From Bifidobacterium breve (GTDB lineage: Bacteria; Actinomycetota; Actinomycetes; Nanopelagicales; Nanopelagicaceae), in contig CAMAPO010000004.1 in the NCBI GenBank assembly GCA_945860245.1, positions 1 through 64,000 of the forward strand: 64,000 nt of DNA, read 5' to 3'. Numbering within the stretch: the stretch's first letter is position 1; the number at the start of each line of letters is the position of its first letter. The position numbers were made by a program, and so were the translations under genes. The notes under the pieces were generated by a model. It saw only the letters and a program-made list of their open reading frames with translations. It had not been told where the DNA came from and ran no database searches. This document shows positions 8,047 to 16,873 of this stretch, in pieces.

Positions 8047-8793
8047 CTAAAGTCGCCCTGCTTGATGCACGCGCTTTAAGAACTCCTGCGTCTTCAGATT
8101 AGAGGGGTTTTTAAGTACCTGCTCAGCGCTGCCACGTTCAAGAATATTTCCTGATTCAAGGAAGCAAACTTCATCAGCTACCTGAGTTGCAAAGCCCATC
8201 TCGTGCGTCGCCAGAACCATTGTCATTCCATCATGCTTTAAATCGCGGACAATGCTTAAGACTTCATTTACAAGAACGGGATCTAGCGCTGATGTAATTT
8301 CATCCAACAAGAGAAGTCGAGGATTTACTGCAAGTGAACGAATGATTGCCACGCGTTGTTGCTGGCCTCCACTGAGTCGATCTGGATATTGATCTGCTTT
8401 ATCGGCTAGATCAAATCGGGAGAGAAGTTTTTTGGCAATATCGCGTGCTTCTTCAATGCTTTTGTTTTGAACTTTCACAGGTGCAAGGGTGATGTTCTCC
8501 AAAACAGTTTTATGAGGAAAGAGGTTAAATGATTGAAAGACCATTCCCAATCTGCGGCGTACATCATCAACCTTGATCGCCGGATCAGTTATCTCTAATC
8601 CATCTAATAAGATCTGTCCATCATCGATCGTTTCTAGCAAGTTAATGCACCGGAGCAAAGTTGATTTGCCCGATCCAGATGCACCGATCAACACCGTCGC
8701 AGTGTGCTCTGGCACTTGTAATGAGAGATTATTTAAGACAACTTCTGAACCAAAGGCTTTGCGAACACTCTGTAACTCCAGGACGTTTGCCAT
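8047..8793 (-). CDS. polar amino acid type ABC transporter ATPase
   Basis: A 248-residue ABC ATPase of the GlnQ/HisP type, energising import through the partner permease at the membrane. Walker A GASGSGKS is at 37-44, the Q-loop at FQSFNLFPH (86-94), the signature LSGGQQQR at 140-147, Walker B LLLLDE at 160-165, and an H-loop in ATHEMGF. The ATG overlaps the permease stop (TAATG). Family membership predicts an amino acid or similar polar solute; the surrounding sugar/sulfur genes suggest the cargo may be unusual. Confidence 0.93.
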   Translation of the reverse strand: MANVLELQSVRKAFGSEVVLNNLSLQVPEHTATVLIGASGSGKSTLLRCINLLETIDDGQILLDGLEITDPAIKVDDVRRRLGMVFQSFNLFPHKTVLENITLAPVKVQNKSIEEARDIAKKLLSRFDLADKADQYPDRLSGGQQQRVAIIRSLAVNPRLLLLDEITSALDPVLVNEVLSIVRDLKHDGMTMVLATHEMGFATQVADEVCFLESGNILERGSAEQVLKNPSNLKTQEFLKRVHQAGRL

Positions 8794-9659
8794 TAAATCG
8801 CCCCTTCTGAATTTTGTGCTTGAGTGCGCTGTCTAATGGCTCGATCGGTGTAACGCGTCATCGGAATCGTAATAAGCAAAAATAGAATTGCGGCAACTAC
8901 ATATGGTGTGTAATTAAAGGTGCGGCTGGCATTTATTTGTGCCGCACGCACCGCATCGGTCACACCCAGAATTGAAACCAAACCGGTATCTTTTAAGAGC
9001 GACACAAAATCATTTAAGAGCGGCGGTACAACCCGGCGCAGCGCCTGCGGCAGAACCACAAAGCGCATGGTCTGGCCGGAAGTTAACCCGAGAGATCTAG
9101 CGGCAGCTCTTTGACTGGGATGTATTGAAAGAATTCCGGAGCGAATAACTTCAGCGACATATGCTGAATAAGTAAGTACCACCGCGATTGTGCCGAGCAC
9201 AATTACATTGCTAGAAATGCCTTGCAATCGCAGGGCTGGAACACCAAAGCCCACCAACAAGATAATCAAGATAAGTGGTGCGCCACGGAAGATATCTACG
9301 TAGGCAGTTGCTAAGAATCTAAATGGAGTTAGCGCCGGAGATTTGGTCGTTCGCAGTAGCGCCAGGCCCATAGCGATGATTCCAATGGCTAATCCACCAA
9401 AGAAAGTTAGCTGCAGATTTATCCAAAGCCCTTTTACTACTGTTGGAAATACTTCTTTTCCGTATTGAATATCGAAGAAAGTGGCTTTTACAACTTCCCA
9501 GCCAGGTGAAGTAATTAAAATTATTGTGAGCGTGCCTAGTACCAAGATTGATGAGACTGCGGCAATGATCGCTTGCTTTCGACTTAACTTGCGACGAAGT
9601 GCGCGACGTTCTAATTCACGTGAGCTTGGCGACCAAGCAGAGGTTTTCTTCTCTGACAT
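8793..9659 (-). CDS. polar amino acid type ABC transporter permease
   Basis: A 288-residue inner-membrane permease with an N-terminal cytoplasmic extension rich in basic residues (about 1-30), a first helix at about 33-52 and a HisM/GlnP-like core. The EAA loop is visible as SQRAAARSLGLTSGQTMRFVV with conserved Gly, and it would contact the ATPase. An upstream TTG three codons earlier is possible; the ATG is preferred. It sits between the binding protein (43-base gap) and the ATPase (TAATG overlap). A single permease gene suggests a homodimer. Confidence 0.9.
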   Translation of the reverse strand: MSEKKTSAWSPSSRELERRALRRKLSRKQAIIAAVSSILVLGTLTIILITSPGWEVVKATFFDIQYGKEVFPTVVKGLWINLQLTFFGGLAIGIIAMGLALLRTTKSPALTPFRFLATAYVDIFRGAPLILIILLVGFGVPALRLQGISSNVIVLGTIAVVLTYSAYVAEVIRSGILSIHPSQRAAARSLGLTSGQTMRFVVLPQALRRVVPPLLNDFVSLLKDTGLVSILGVTDAVRAAQINASRTFNYTPYVVAAILFLLITIPMTRYTDRAIRQRTQAQNSEGAI

Positions 9660-9702
9660 GGCCGCCAAACTACCGCGTTTATCTAACTTTTACTGTGTTT
9701 AC

Positions 9703-10548
9703 TTATGGCTTTAATACTGGTGCGCCTGCATCAGTGGCAAGCCACTTATCAGTAATTGCAGCCAATGTGCCATCAGCGGTGATTGCATCTACAGCGCCAG
9801 AAACACATGTTGTGATCGCGCTGCCCTTTGCAAGCAAGAGACCAAATTGATCGCCCGCACCAGTTGATGGTAGCTGACCAACAATTAAGCCATCTGTTAC
9901 TTCAACTCCTGCGAGATAGAAGGCAGTTGGAAGATCTACAACTAGGCCATCAATCTGACCATTCTTAAGCGCAGTGACACCAGCTGCATTGTCATTGAAC
10001 ACCTGTGGCGTAATACCAATTTGGTTTTCAATCGCATCGAGTGATGTTGTGCCGACTGCTGCACCAAGCTTTGCGTCCTTAAGGTCTGCGATAGATGTCT
10101 TACCAGCGATCTTGCTGCCCTTGTAAGAAACGATCGCTTGCGGAGCTGTGTAATAAGGTGATGAGAAATCAACTGCAGTCTTTCGCTCTTCGGTGATTGA
10201 GAATTGCTGCAAGTTGAAGTCAAAGTTCTTTTCTCCAGGTGTTACAGCGCCATCAAAAGTGGTGCGAACCCAGACAACTTCATCATTTGAGAAACCGAGT
10301 TGCGTGGCAACTGCGTAGGCAACTGCGCCTTCAAAACCTTGACCAGACTCTGGCTTGTCGTCGATAATCCACGGATAGTAAGCAGGCTCGCCAGTTGCAA
10401 TCGTTAACTTTCCAGCAGTAACTGTTGCAAGATCTGCCTTTTCGCAAGATGCTGATGCGACATCAGTCGATTCTGATTTTGAACATGCAGTTAATCCAAA
10501 TGCAAGCGCAAGTGATACTGCAAATATAAGTGACTTCTTTTTCTGCAC
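9703..10548 (-). CDS. ABC transporter substrate-binding lipoprotein (family 3)
   Basis: A 281-residue solute-binding protein starting at a GTG (VQKKKSLIF) preceded by the ribosome site AAAGGGAG; an upstream in-frame ATG is less likely. It has a lipoprotein signal peptide with lipobox LTAC and lipidated Cys22, then a periplasmic-binding-protein family 3 fold (GKLTIATGEPAYYPW; FDFNLQQFSITEERKTAVDFS; IDGLVVDLPTAFYL). It would be anchored outside the membrane and feed the adjacent permease. The arginine/aspartate pair that binds the alpha-amino and carboxyl groups could not be assigned with confidence, so the ligand is unknown. Confidence 0.9.
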   Translation of the reverse strand: MQKKKSLIFAVSLALAFGLTACSKSESTDVASASCEKADLATVTAGKLTIATGEPAYYPWIIDDKPESGQGFEGAVAYAVATQLGFSNDEVVWVRTTFDGAVTPGEKNFDFNLQQFSITEERKTAVDFSSPYYTAPQAIVSYKGSKIAGKTSIADLKDAKLGAAVGTTSLDAIENQIGITPQVFNDNAAGVTALKNGQIDGLVVDLPTAFYLAGVEVTDGLIVGQLPSTGAGDQFGLLLAKGSAITTCVSGAVDAITADGTLAAITDKWLATDAGAPVLKP

Positions 10549-10631
10549 GTTGTCTCCCTTTCGTGGAGTTAGCAATACTCCCAAAGGCTATAAGCAGTGA
10601 TCAACTGTGTCTAATTGCGAAGCTTTTGCGG

Positions 10632-11417
10632 CTAAGCGTAGGAGTCCCAGTCTCCGCCGCTCAAAATGCCGCCATCTATAACAATGGACTGCCCGGTGAT
10701 GTATGAAGAGGCATCGGTAGCCAAGAAAATAACTGAACCAATTATTTCATCAGGGTTTGAAAGGCGTCCGATTGGCGTTGTCTCGTCAAACCATTTTGTT
10801 CGATGTGGTTCGCCCCAAAGTGGCTTAGTGAAATCAGTTTTTATTACCGATGGTTCTATGCAGTTGACTCGAATCTTGTCCTTAGCCCATTCACGCGCAG
10901 CGCTGCGAGTTATCGAACTTACTGCCGCCTTAGTTGCTGCATAAACTGAAATCGTATTAAAGCTATAGCGAGCACTGAGTGAACTTAAATTTACGATAAC
11001 TCCACCGCCGGCAGCTTTCATAATTGGATGTGCCGCTTGCGAAATGAAATAAATTGCTTTCATGTTCACGGAAACAATTGCATCAAAGTCTTCTTCAGTA
11101 ACTTCAGAAATAGGTTTGCGACGATTAATACCAGCGGCATTAACTACTATGTCGAGACCGCCCATAAGTTGATGAGCTTCTGAAACTGCTCTGGAGCATT
11201 CAGCCGGATCAGATAAATCTGCCGCTATTGAAAAAGCTTTACCTGACTGAGTTATGATCGCCTTTCGTACTTCATCAAGACGATCCTGATTAAGATCTTG
11301 AATTGTGACAACAGCACCTCTTTCGGCAAATGCTTTCGAAATCAGCGTTCCGAGAGATCCGGTACCACCAGTGATAAGTACGCGCTTTCCCTTTAGGTTG
11401 AAGAGTGGATCAAACAT
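10632..11417 (-). CDS. SDR-family oxidoreductase (gluconate dehydrogenase-like)
   Basis: A 261-residue classical short-chain dehydrogenase. The NAD(P) motif TGGTGSLG is at 16-23, NAAG at 93-96, a catalytic Ser near 145-146 and YAATK at 159-163; the C terminus has the usual ITGQSIVIDGG. The overall pattern resembles gluconate 5-dehydrogenase/2-deoxy-gluconate 3-dehydrogenase. An aspartate after the second strand (QDL, residues 40-42) suggests NAD over NADP. Its start overlaps the preceding lactonase-like gene by eight bases, so it is in that operon and probably oxidises the sugar acid made by its neighbours. Confidence 0.82.
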   Translation of the reverse strand: MFDPLFNLKGKRVLITGGTGSLGTLISKAFAERGAVVTIQDLNQDRLDEVRKAIITQSGKAFSIAADLSDPAECSRAVSEAHQLMGGLDIVVNAAGINRRKPISEVTEEDFDAIVSVNMKAIYFISQAAHPIMKAAGGGVIVNLSSLSARYSFNTISVYAATKAAVSSITRSAAREWAKDKIRVNCIEPSVIKTDFTKPLWGEPHRTKWFDETTPIGRLSNPDEIIGSVIFLATDASSYITGQSIVIDGGILSGGDWDSYA

Positions 11418-13179
11418 TTTCTGCCCCTTTTATTTTCAAATAAGTAACGCTCTCTGGTTCTAAATCTTGTGATCCGATACCAATTCCACTGAAGTGAACT
11501 TCTTGCTTAATCGTACTGAAATTTACCAAGATCGCCGTAAGCGAACCTTCTGACTTGAGCATTAAACAGTCAACGCTCTCTGGGCTAGTTGAAGCGGTGG
11601 GGCGCATGTGAGTAAATCCCTTAAGCGAAGCAAAGAATCGCCATACTGGGAATTTCTCGCCAGGTGCACTTTTGAAATTAATTGAGTCTTTGCTCCCTTT
11701 CGAAAACTCTTTAATCCCGCGCCATCCCAGCGTCTCGAAATAGGTGAGTGTTGATACCGAATTCGATTCAGCAATCGCTCGCAAGGACATCGCCGTCCAT
11801 GCTTCTGTAAACCAAGTGCACTGTCTTGCGTCCACCGATGACGGCAGAGGCGTATTACTTACATCTTTATCGGGCTGTGTTGCGTTGGGGTTATACCTTG
11901 GACGCAAAGTGATTGGGCCAACGCTAATTTTTTTGCCGGGTGCGATTGACGCAGCATTGGTTGCAATGGGTTTTTGAGTGGCCGAATTTTGAATGAGAGT
12001 TCTGTCGTCAAAAGAATGCACCTGTGGGTTAATTGAAAAATTGATTTGCTCAACAAAACTTGCGCATTCTGGATTACGATTTAGCTCGGTGAAATACAGG
12101 TCCGTTCCCCCGGCGATTTTACTTACATCAGCAAGCACTTCTTTTGCTGCTTTAATAAAATCAGCTGGAGTGGTTTTATCTTGAGAAGAGAAGAGAAACA
12201 CAGTTCTAATCTGGGCACTTAATTCACCGATTGAGCTAAGAAAATTTCTAATTTGCTCCGGATTTTCAGCGGTGATTGCCAAATCCAATGAAGTATTTAA
12301 TTTCTGAGTAATCACTAATGCTTCTTCAACATCGGATTTGCTTGAATCTGAGCATTTAAGCGAAAGACGAAGATGCTCAATACCCAGATCTTCAAATCCT
12401 TCATATTCAGATAAGTTCAACTGCGATGGATCAGAATCAAGACCTAACCCAATTTTTGGTAGCGATATCTGTTTATCTGAGACAGAAATTAGAATTTTGC
12501 TTTCTTCTGTACTCCCAAATAGCTCAGATTCATTTCGATCGAGTGAGATGTTTATGGATTGCTTTATTGGTACGGCAACCTTTATTGGAACTGGAAAGGG
12601 TAGCGATATGGGTGTGCAATATGTTTTGTACGAGGCATCACTCCAATTTCGATGATCCTCAGTTTCAAAAATTTCACCTTCAAATTTAACAGTCGTCGTC
12701 GTTCCACTGTTCAGCTTGTGGGAAATTCCCACAAGATTGAGGAATGGTTGATTGGGAGAAATATTGATTGGAAATTGTGATTCTTCAATCGAACCATCTG
12801 GCCTGATCAACTCACAGTTTCTTCCCGCCAGGTGGTCTACTGGATGTAGCAAGCAAAGTCCTAGTCTATTTTTTAAAAATGTCTCGGTAGTTGCTCCGCT
12901 AAAGCCATAAGTGATTTCGCCATGTTCGAAGCCGGTGATTAAAAGTTCAACTAAAAAATTCTGAGCATCGTGGGTTCCCTGCATCTCTATCTTGGCCTTA
13001 AAAGATTTTGTATCAACTTGCCATTCCTCATTTTTGATAACAAATGGTCGCGAAGTCCAATTAATATCCTGGAATACTAAGTAAATTCTACGAATTATCT
13101 CTTCATTTCCGTTACTTATATTCCAGAGACTTCCCTCAGAGTATTCCAAAGTTAATGGACCGGCGTTTAGTTTCCGCAT
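11410..13179 (-). CDS. D-apionate lactonase-family protein
   Basis: A 589-residue protein matching, from memory, the three-domain D-apionate lactonase (ApnL) family: an N-terminal beta domain, a middle TIM-barrel-like domain and a small C-terminal domain. Family-like stretches are RLGLCLLHP (105-113), DHLAGRNCELIRPDG (115-129) and EDHRNWSDASYKTYC (174-188). Characterised ApnL opens D-apionolactone to D-apionate in the oxidative apiose pathway. It lies five bases after a Gfo/Idh/MocA dehydrogenase of the type that makes the lactone, and overlaps an SDR. No signal peptide is visible. The substrate may be another aldonolactone; family membership is more certain than substrate. Confidence 0.6.
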   Translation of the reverse strand: MRKLNAGPLTLEYSEGSLWNISNGNEEIIRRIYLVFQDINWTSRPFVIKNEEWQVDTKSFKAKIEMQGTHDAQNFLVELLITGFEHGEITYGFSGATTETFLKNRLGLCLLHPVDHLAGRNCELIRPDGSIEESQFPINISPNQPFLNLVGISHKLNSGTTTTVKFEGEIFETEDHRNWSDASYKTYCTPISLPFPVPIKVAVPIKQSINISLDRNESELFGSTEESKILISVSDKQISLPKIGLGLDSDPSQLNLSEYEGFEDLGIEHLRLSLKCSDSSKSDVEEALVITQKLNTSLDLAITAENPEQIRNFLSSIGELSAQIRTVFLFSSQDKTTPADFIKAAKEVLADVSKIAGGTDLYFTELNRNPECASFVEQINFSINPQVHSFDDRTLIQNSATQKPIATNAASIAPGKKISVGPITLRPRYNPNATQPDKDVSNTPLPSSVDARQCTWFTEAWTAMSLRAIAESNSVSTLTYFETLGWRGIKEFSKGSKDSINFKSAPGEKFPVWRFFASLKGFTHMRPTASTSPESVDCLMLKSEGSLTAILVNFSTIKQEVHFSGIGIGSQDLEPESVTYLKIKGAENV

Positions 13180-13184
13180 AACTT

Positions 13185-14219
13185 CTATTTAAGTAGGGAG
13201 CCGACGGTAAATGCTTGACCACTTTTAATTGATTCATAAGCACCTAAAGTTATATCTAGTAATTTAAGAGTGTCTTCGCCACTTGTTTCAGGTGTCTTTC
13301 TATTCCTTAGACAATCAACCCAATGTTTATTTACATTAACGACACTGTCCTGTATTCCATTCCAGGGTTCTGAAGTCCAACCGTGATCAGGAATTTGTAT
13401 GACCTCATTTGTTACAGAAGTTCCTGAAACAACTTGAAGCTGGTAGTCAGCGGAGAGTGTTATTGCACCTTTTGTACCTTCAATAATCACAAAGGTTTGT
13501 GGGTATGTGCTGTGATCGGACCTTGTTTCATAACTAGCATCAACGATGCAAGTGGCGTTTTCCATATGCATAAGAATTGTTGCTGAATCTTCCCCCTTAA
13601 TAATTGGATTTACTCTGTGAGCAGAAGTAAAAATCGTATTTGGTTCACCAATAAAATATCTTGCTAAATCAAAAAGATGGACGGCCACATCCACGATAAT
13701 CATGCGCTCACTCTCAACAAGCCAAGATTGCGCTGAATAAACATCATGTGCGGTGCGAAAGCAGATCCGTCCAAAAAATGGTCGTCCTATTTTGCCGCTA
13801 TCGATGATCTCTTTTATCTTGCGCATAGGAGTTTGAAAACGGAAGTTCTCGTGCACCATGAAGGGCAAGTTCTTATCAGACATAGCCTTAACCATCGCTT
13901 TGGCATCAGACATTTCCCATGCCAGAGGCTTCTGGCAAATGGCAGCCACACCGTTCGTGGCCGCAAGTTCAACCATCATCTTGTGAGTTGGTGGGGTCGT
14001 CGCAATGTCTACAAAATCCAATTTCTCGTTAGCAAATAATTCTTCAGCACTGGAATAGGCCGTGCCACCAAAAGTTGCTGCTGCAGCTTCAGCCTTTTCA
14101 AAATCGACATCACATGTAGCAACTAGTTCAACATCCAGATTTTGGCTCCATGCATTCAGATGGTTTTGGGCGAAGAATCCACAACCGATTAGCGCATACT
14201 TAAATTTTTTTTGACTCAC
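13185..14219 (-). CDS. Gfo/Idh/MocA dehydrogenase, D-apiose dehydrogenase-like
   Basis: A 344-residue oxidoreductase with an N-terminal Rossmann motif GCGFFAQNH (12-20), the catalytic lysine motif CQKP (95-98), VHENFRFQ (122-129) and the active-site stretch DVAVHLFD (177-184) with His181. Gfo/Idh/MocA enzymes oxidise sugars with NAD(P). The CQKP plus VHENFRFQ pattern resembles, from memory, D-apiose dehydrogenase (ApsD). The GTG start overlaps the sulfurtransferase stop (GTGA). Position directly before an ApnL-family lactonase supports sugar-to-lactone oxidation. Specificity is inference. Confidence 0.7.
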   Translation of the reverse strand: MSQKKFKYALIGCGFFAQNHLNAWSQNLDVELVATCDVDFEKAEAAAATFGGTAYSSAEELFANEKLDFVDIATTPPTHKMMVELAATNGVAAICQKPLAWEMSDAKAMVKAMSDKNLPFMVHENFRFQTPMRKIKEIIDSGKIGRPFFGRICFRTAHDVYSAQSWLVESERMIIVDVAVHLFDLARYFIGEPNTIFTSAHRVNPIIKGEDSATILMHMENATCIVDASYETRSDHSTYPQTFVIIEGTKGAITLSADYQLQVVSGTSVTNEVIQIPDHGWTSEPWNGIQDSVVNVNKHWVDCLRNRKTPETSGEDTLKLLDITLGAYESIKSGQAFTVGSLLK

Positions 14220-15064
14220 AACGCTATCTCCCGTTTAGGATCTGTAATCCACTCACTCCAAGAACCTATATACATCTTGCAATCATCAAATCCGGCATGC
14301 TTCATCGCCAGAACATTTTGCGCCGCCGTAATTCCAGAACCACAATAGAAAATTGTCTTTGAAGGTGCAACGTTTCCAATTAGATTTGCGTAGCGCTCTT
14401 TAAGTTCAGCTCTTGACCGAAAGTGACCGTCCTTCGTTAACGTCTCAGCGCGATCTGCCAATCCTGCACCTGCGATGTGGCCACGAACCGGGTCGTAATA
14501 CTTTCCCCCACCGTGATAGCCCTCAGCCCCACGCGAATCAAATACGCAATGGTCAGGGTCATTACGAACAGCATCGACTTCATCAACGGAGGCAAATAAT
14601 TCTTCGCGAATATTTGGAACAAATTGAGATGGAATAATTCCGCGAATTTCTTGATTTATTGAGCGGCCTTCAGTTTGCCAACTCTTAATTCCACCATCTA
14701 GAACTGCAACTTGATCATGCCCCATCCAGCGAAACATAAGCCAAAGACGTGATGCGGCCATTAGGCCAGATTCAGCGTCGTAGCAAATGACTTGGGTTTG
14801 CTTGGTGACTCCCCAATTTGAAAGTAGCTTTACAAAATCTTCTGATTTAGGAAATGGTCGTCGACCAGTTTTTCCTAGAATAATTTCGCCTGATAAGTGC
14901 TTAGAAACATCGGCATGGATAGCACCAGGAATGTGTGACTCTTGATAAACCGTTTCTCCCCAGGATTCGTCATCTAACGAAAAGCGCACATCAATAATTA
15001 AAAAATCGGAGTTATCTAAATTCCGCGCAAGATCCTCTGTTGAAATAAGTGTTGTATAAGTCAT
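14216..15064 (-). CDS. sulfurtransferase, 3-mercaptopyruvate type (tandem rhodanese)
   Basis: A 282-residue protein with two rhodanese domains: an inactive N-terminal domain (about 5-135) and a catalytic C-terminal one with active Cys241 in CGSGITA (241-247). CGSG[VI]TA loops are typical of 3-mercaptopyruvate sulfurtransferases (SseA), whereas thiosulfate enzymes carry CRKGVT. It moves sulfane sulfur to a thiol acceptor in the cytosol. It is the promoter-proximal gene of the sugar operon, coupled by GTGA to the Gfo/Idh/MocA gene, which is an unusual partner. Confidence 0.88.
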   Translation of the reverse strand: MTYTTLISTEDLARNLDNSDFLIIDVRFSLDDESWGETVYQESHIPGAIHADVSKHLSGEIILGKTGRRPFPKSEDFVKLLSNWGVTKQTQVICYDAESGLMAASRLWLMFRWMGHDQVAVLDGGIKSWQTEGRSINQEIRGIIPSQFVPNIREELFASVDEVDAVRNDPDHCVFDSRGAEGYHGGGKYYDPVRGHIAGAGLADRAETLTKDGHFRSRAELKERYANLIGNVAPSKTIFYCGSGITAAQNVLAMKHAGFDDCKMYIGSWSEWITDPKREIAL

Positions 15065-15076
15065 TACATCTCACTC

Positions 15077-15105
15077 TTCACAAGGCTATGGGGTGTTGTT
15101 AGAGT
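15077..15105 (+). promoter_or_regulatory. ilvD promoter, leaderless
   Basis: TTCACA (15077-15082), a 17-base spacer, then TAGAGT (15100-15105). The expected start, seven bases after the hexamer, is exactly the A of the ilvD ATG at 15112. No ribosome site precedes the gene, in agreement with a leaderless transcript. Confidence 0.6.
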
Positions 15106-15112
15106 ACTACAA
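15083..15112 (-). promoter_or_regulatory. candidate promoter of the sulfurtransferase/sugar operon
   Basis: On the minus strand TTGTAG (15112-15107) and TAGCCT (15088-15083) are 18 bases apart. The predicted start near 15076 gives a 12-base leader. It interleaves with the ilvD promoter on the other strand: the minus -35 covers the first base of ilvD. Confidence 0.4.
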
Positions 15113-16797
15113 TGAGCATGACACCACGTAGTTCGTTAGTAACGCAAGGACGCGACCGAAGTCCAAATCGTGCAATGCTGCGAGCCCTTGGTATGCAAGG
15201 TGATGATTTCACAAAGCCACAAATTGGTATCGCTTCTTCTTACAATACAATTACGCCTTGCAACATGTCACTTAGAACTGTGGCAGAACACGTTGCAGTG
15301 GGAGTTAAATCAGGTGGTGGATTCCCCATGGAATTTGGAACCATCACCGTTTCCGATGTTATTTCCATGGGACATGAAGGGATGCACTTCTCTCTCGTTA
15401 GTCGCGAAGTAATTGCAGATTCAGTTGAGACGGTTATGCAAGCAGAACGCTTAGATGCGATGGTAACTCTGGCTGGTTGTGATAAAAGTATTCCAGCGAT
15501 GCTCATGGCAGCTGCGCGCATAGATGTTCCTAGTATCTTGATGTATGCCGGATCTTTACTTCCTGGTAAAACCAAGCTTGAAGATGGAACTGAGATCAAA
15601 GTGAATATCGTGACTTCTTTCGAAGCAGTTGGTGCAAATGCACGCGGGCTTTTGTCTGATGAAGATTTGGATCGAATTGAAAAGGTAGCTTGCCCAAGTG
15701 CTGGAACATGTGGCGGTATGTACACAGCGAACACTATGGCCAGTGCATCTGAGGCTATGGGAATGTCTCTTCCTGGCTCATCATCTCCATCTGCTGTAGA
15801 TAACCGACGTGCACCCCTGGCCCGATTAGCGGGTGAGGCAGTTATTAATATGCTGAGACAAGGAATTACAACAAGCGACATCATCACCAAAAAATCTTTA
15901 GAAAATGCGATAACTGTTGTGATGGCACTTGGAGGTTCTACAAACGCAGTCCTGCACTTACCTGCAATCGCTCACGAACTTGGAATTGATTTGAACTTAG
16001 AAGATTTCAAACGTATTGCAGCACGCGTTCCGCTTCTCGCAGATTTGAAGCCTTTTGGCGAATATGTAATGTTTGATATGGATAAAGTTGGTGGAGTGCC
16101 TGTTGTTATGAAGATTTTGCTTGATGAAGGTCTGCTGCATGGAGATTGCATGACCGTCACAGGTAAAACAGTCGCTGAGAATTTGAGAGATATTGCACCA
16201 CCTGCTGCAGATGGAAAAGTTATTCATCCAGCAAATAAACCATTTGGCAAGAGTGGCGGAATCACAATTCTTGAAGGCTCGCTAGCGCCCGAAGGTGCAG
16301 TGGTAAAAAATGCTGGCATTGAAGTTGAAATTTTTCAAGGTGCTGCTCGAGTATTTAATCGAGAAGAATCTGCGATGGAAGCGCTTTCTAATGGAACGAT
16401 TCAGAAAGGTGATGTCGTTGTGATTGCCTACGAAGGTCCGAAAGGTGGACCAGGTATGCGTGAAATGCTGATGATAACAAGTGCAATAAAGGGAGCTGGT
16501 TTAGGTAAAGATGTTCTTCTTGTTACAGATGGCAGATTCTCTGGTGGCACAACTGGACTATGTGTTGGACATGTTTGCCCTGAAGCGACCGATGGCGGAC
16601 CAATTGGTTTGATCAAAGATGGCGATCAAATTCGAATCGATATTCCAGCAGGAAAATTGGAGTTATTGGTTTCTGAATCTGATTTGGCAAAGCGCAAAAA
16701 AGAGTTCGTAAGCCTTCCACCTCGTTACACAAGAGGCGTATTGGCTAAGTATGTGAAATTAGTAGGCTCTGCCACCCACGGGGCTGTTTGCTCTTAA
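15112..16797 (+). CDS. ilvD: dihydroxy-acid dehydratase
   Basis: A 561-residue iron-sulfur dehydratase that converts 2,3-dihydroxy-3-methylbutanoate and its ethyl analogue to 2-oxo acids in valine, leucine and isoleucine synthesis. The likely cluster cysteines are C50 (NTITPCN), C123 ([10 protein letters not shown]) and C200 ([16 protein letters not shown]). Length and the [11 protein letters not shown] signature fit true IlvD rather than the sugar-acid dehydratases of the same superfamily. It is transcribed alone, divergently from the sulfurtransferase operon, probably leaderless. Confidence 0.95.
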   Translation: MSMTPRSSLVTQGRDRSPNRAMLRALGMQGDDFTKPQIGIASSYNTITPCNMSLRTVAEHVAVGVKSGGGFPMEFGTITVSDVISMGHEGMHFSLVSREVIADSVETVMQAERLDAMVTLAGCDKSIPAMLMAAARIDVPSILMYAGSLLPGKTKLEDGTEIKVNIVTSFEAVGANARGLLSDEDLDRIEKVACPSAGTCGGMYTANTMASASEAMGMSLPGSSSPSAVDNRRAPLARLAGEAVINMLRQGITTSDIITKKSLENAITVVMALGGSTNAVLHLPAIAHELGIDLNLEDFKRIAARVPLLADLKPFGEYVMFDMDKVGGVPVVMKILLDEGLLHGDCMTVTGKTVAENLRDIAPPAADGKVIHPANKPFGKSGGITILEGSLAPEGAVVKNAGIEVEIFQGAARVFNREESAMEALSNGTIQKGDVVVIAYEGPKGGPGMREMLMITSAIKGAGLGKDVLLVTDGRFSGGTTGLCVGHVCPEATDGGPIGLIKDGDQIRIDIPAGKLELLVSESDLAKRKKEFVSLPPRYTRGVLAKYVKLVGSATHGAVCS

Positions 16798-16873
16798 TCT
16801 AATGAAATGTGTTGCGGGAGCCAATTTCTCGCCCTACCCTTAGCCATTACCTCAGGAAGATTAAGGAGCTCAC

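Noticed and set aside
15240..15890. Minus-strand open frame of 216 codons inside ilvD
   Set aside because: Antisense of conserved IlvD sequence containing the cluster cysteines; no independent support.
15112..16797. IlvD homologue as a sugar-acid dehydratase of the neighbouring sugar operon
   Set aside because: The [11 protein letters not shown] and [14 protein letters not shown] signatures fit true dihydroxy-acid dehydratase, and it is divergent from the operon.
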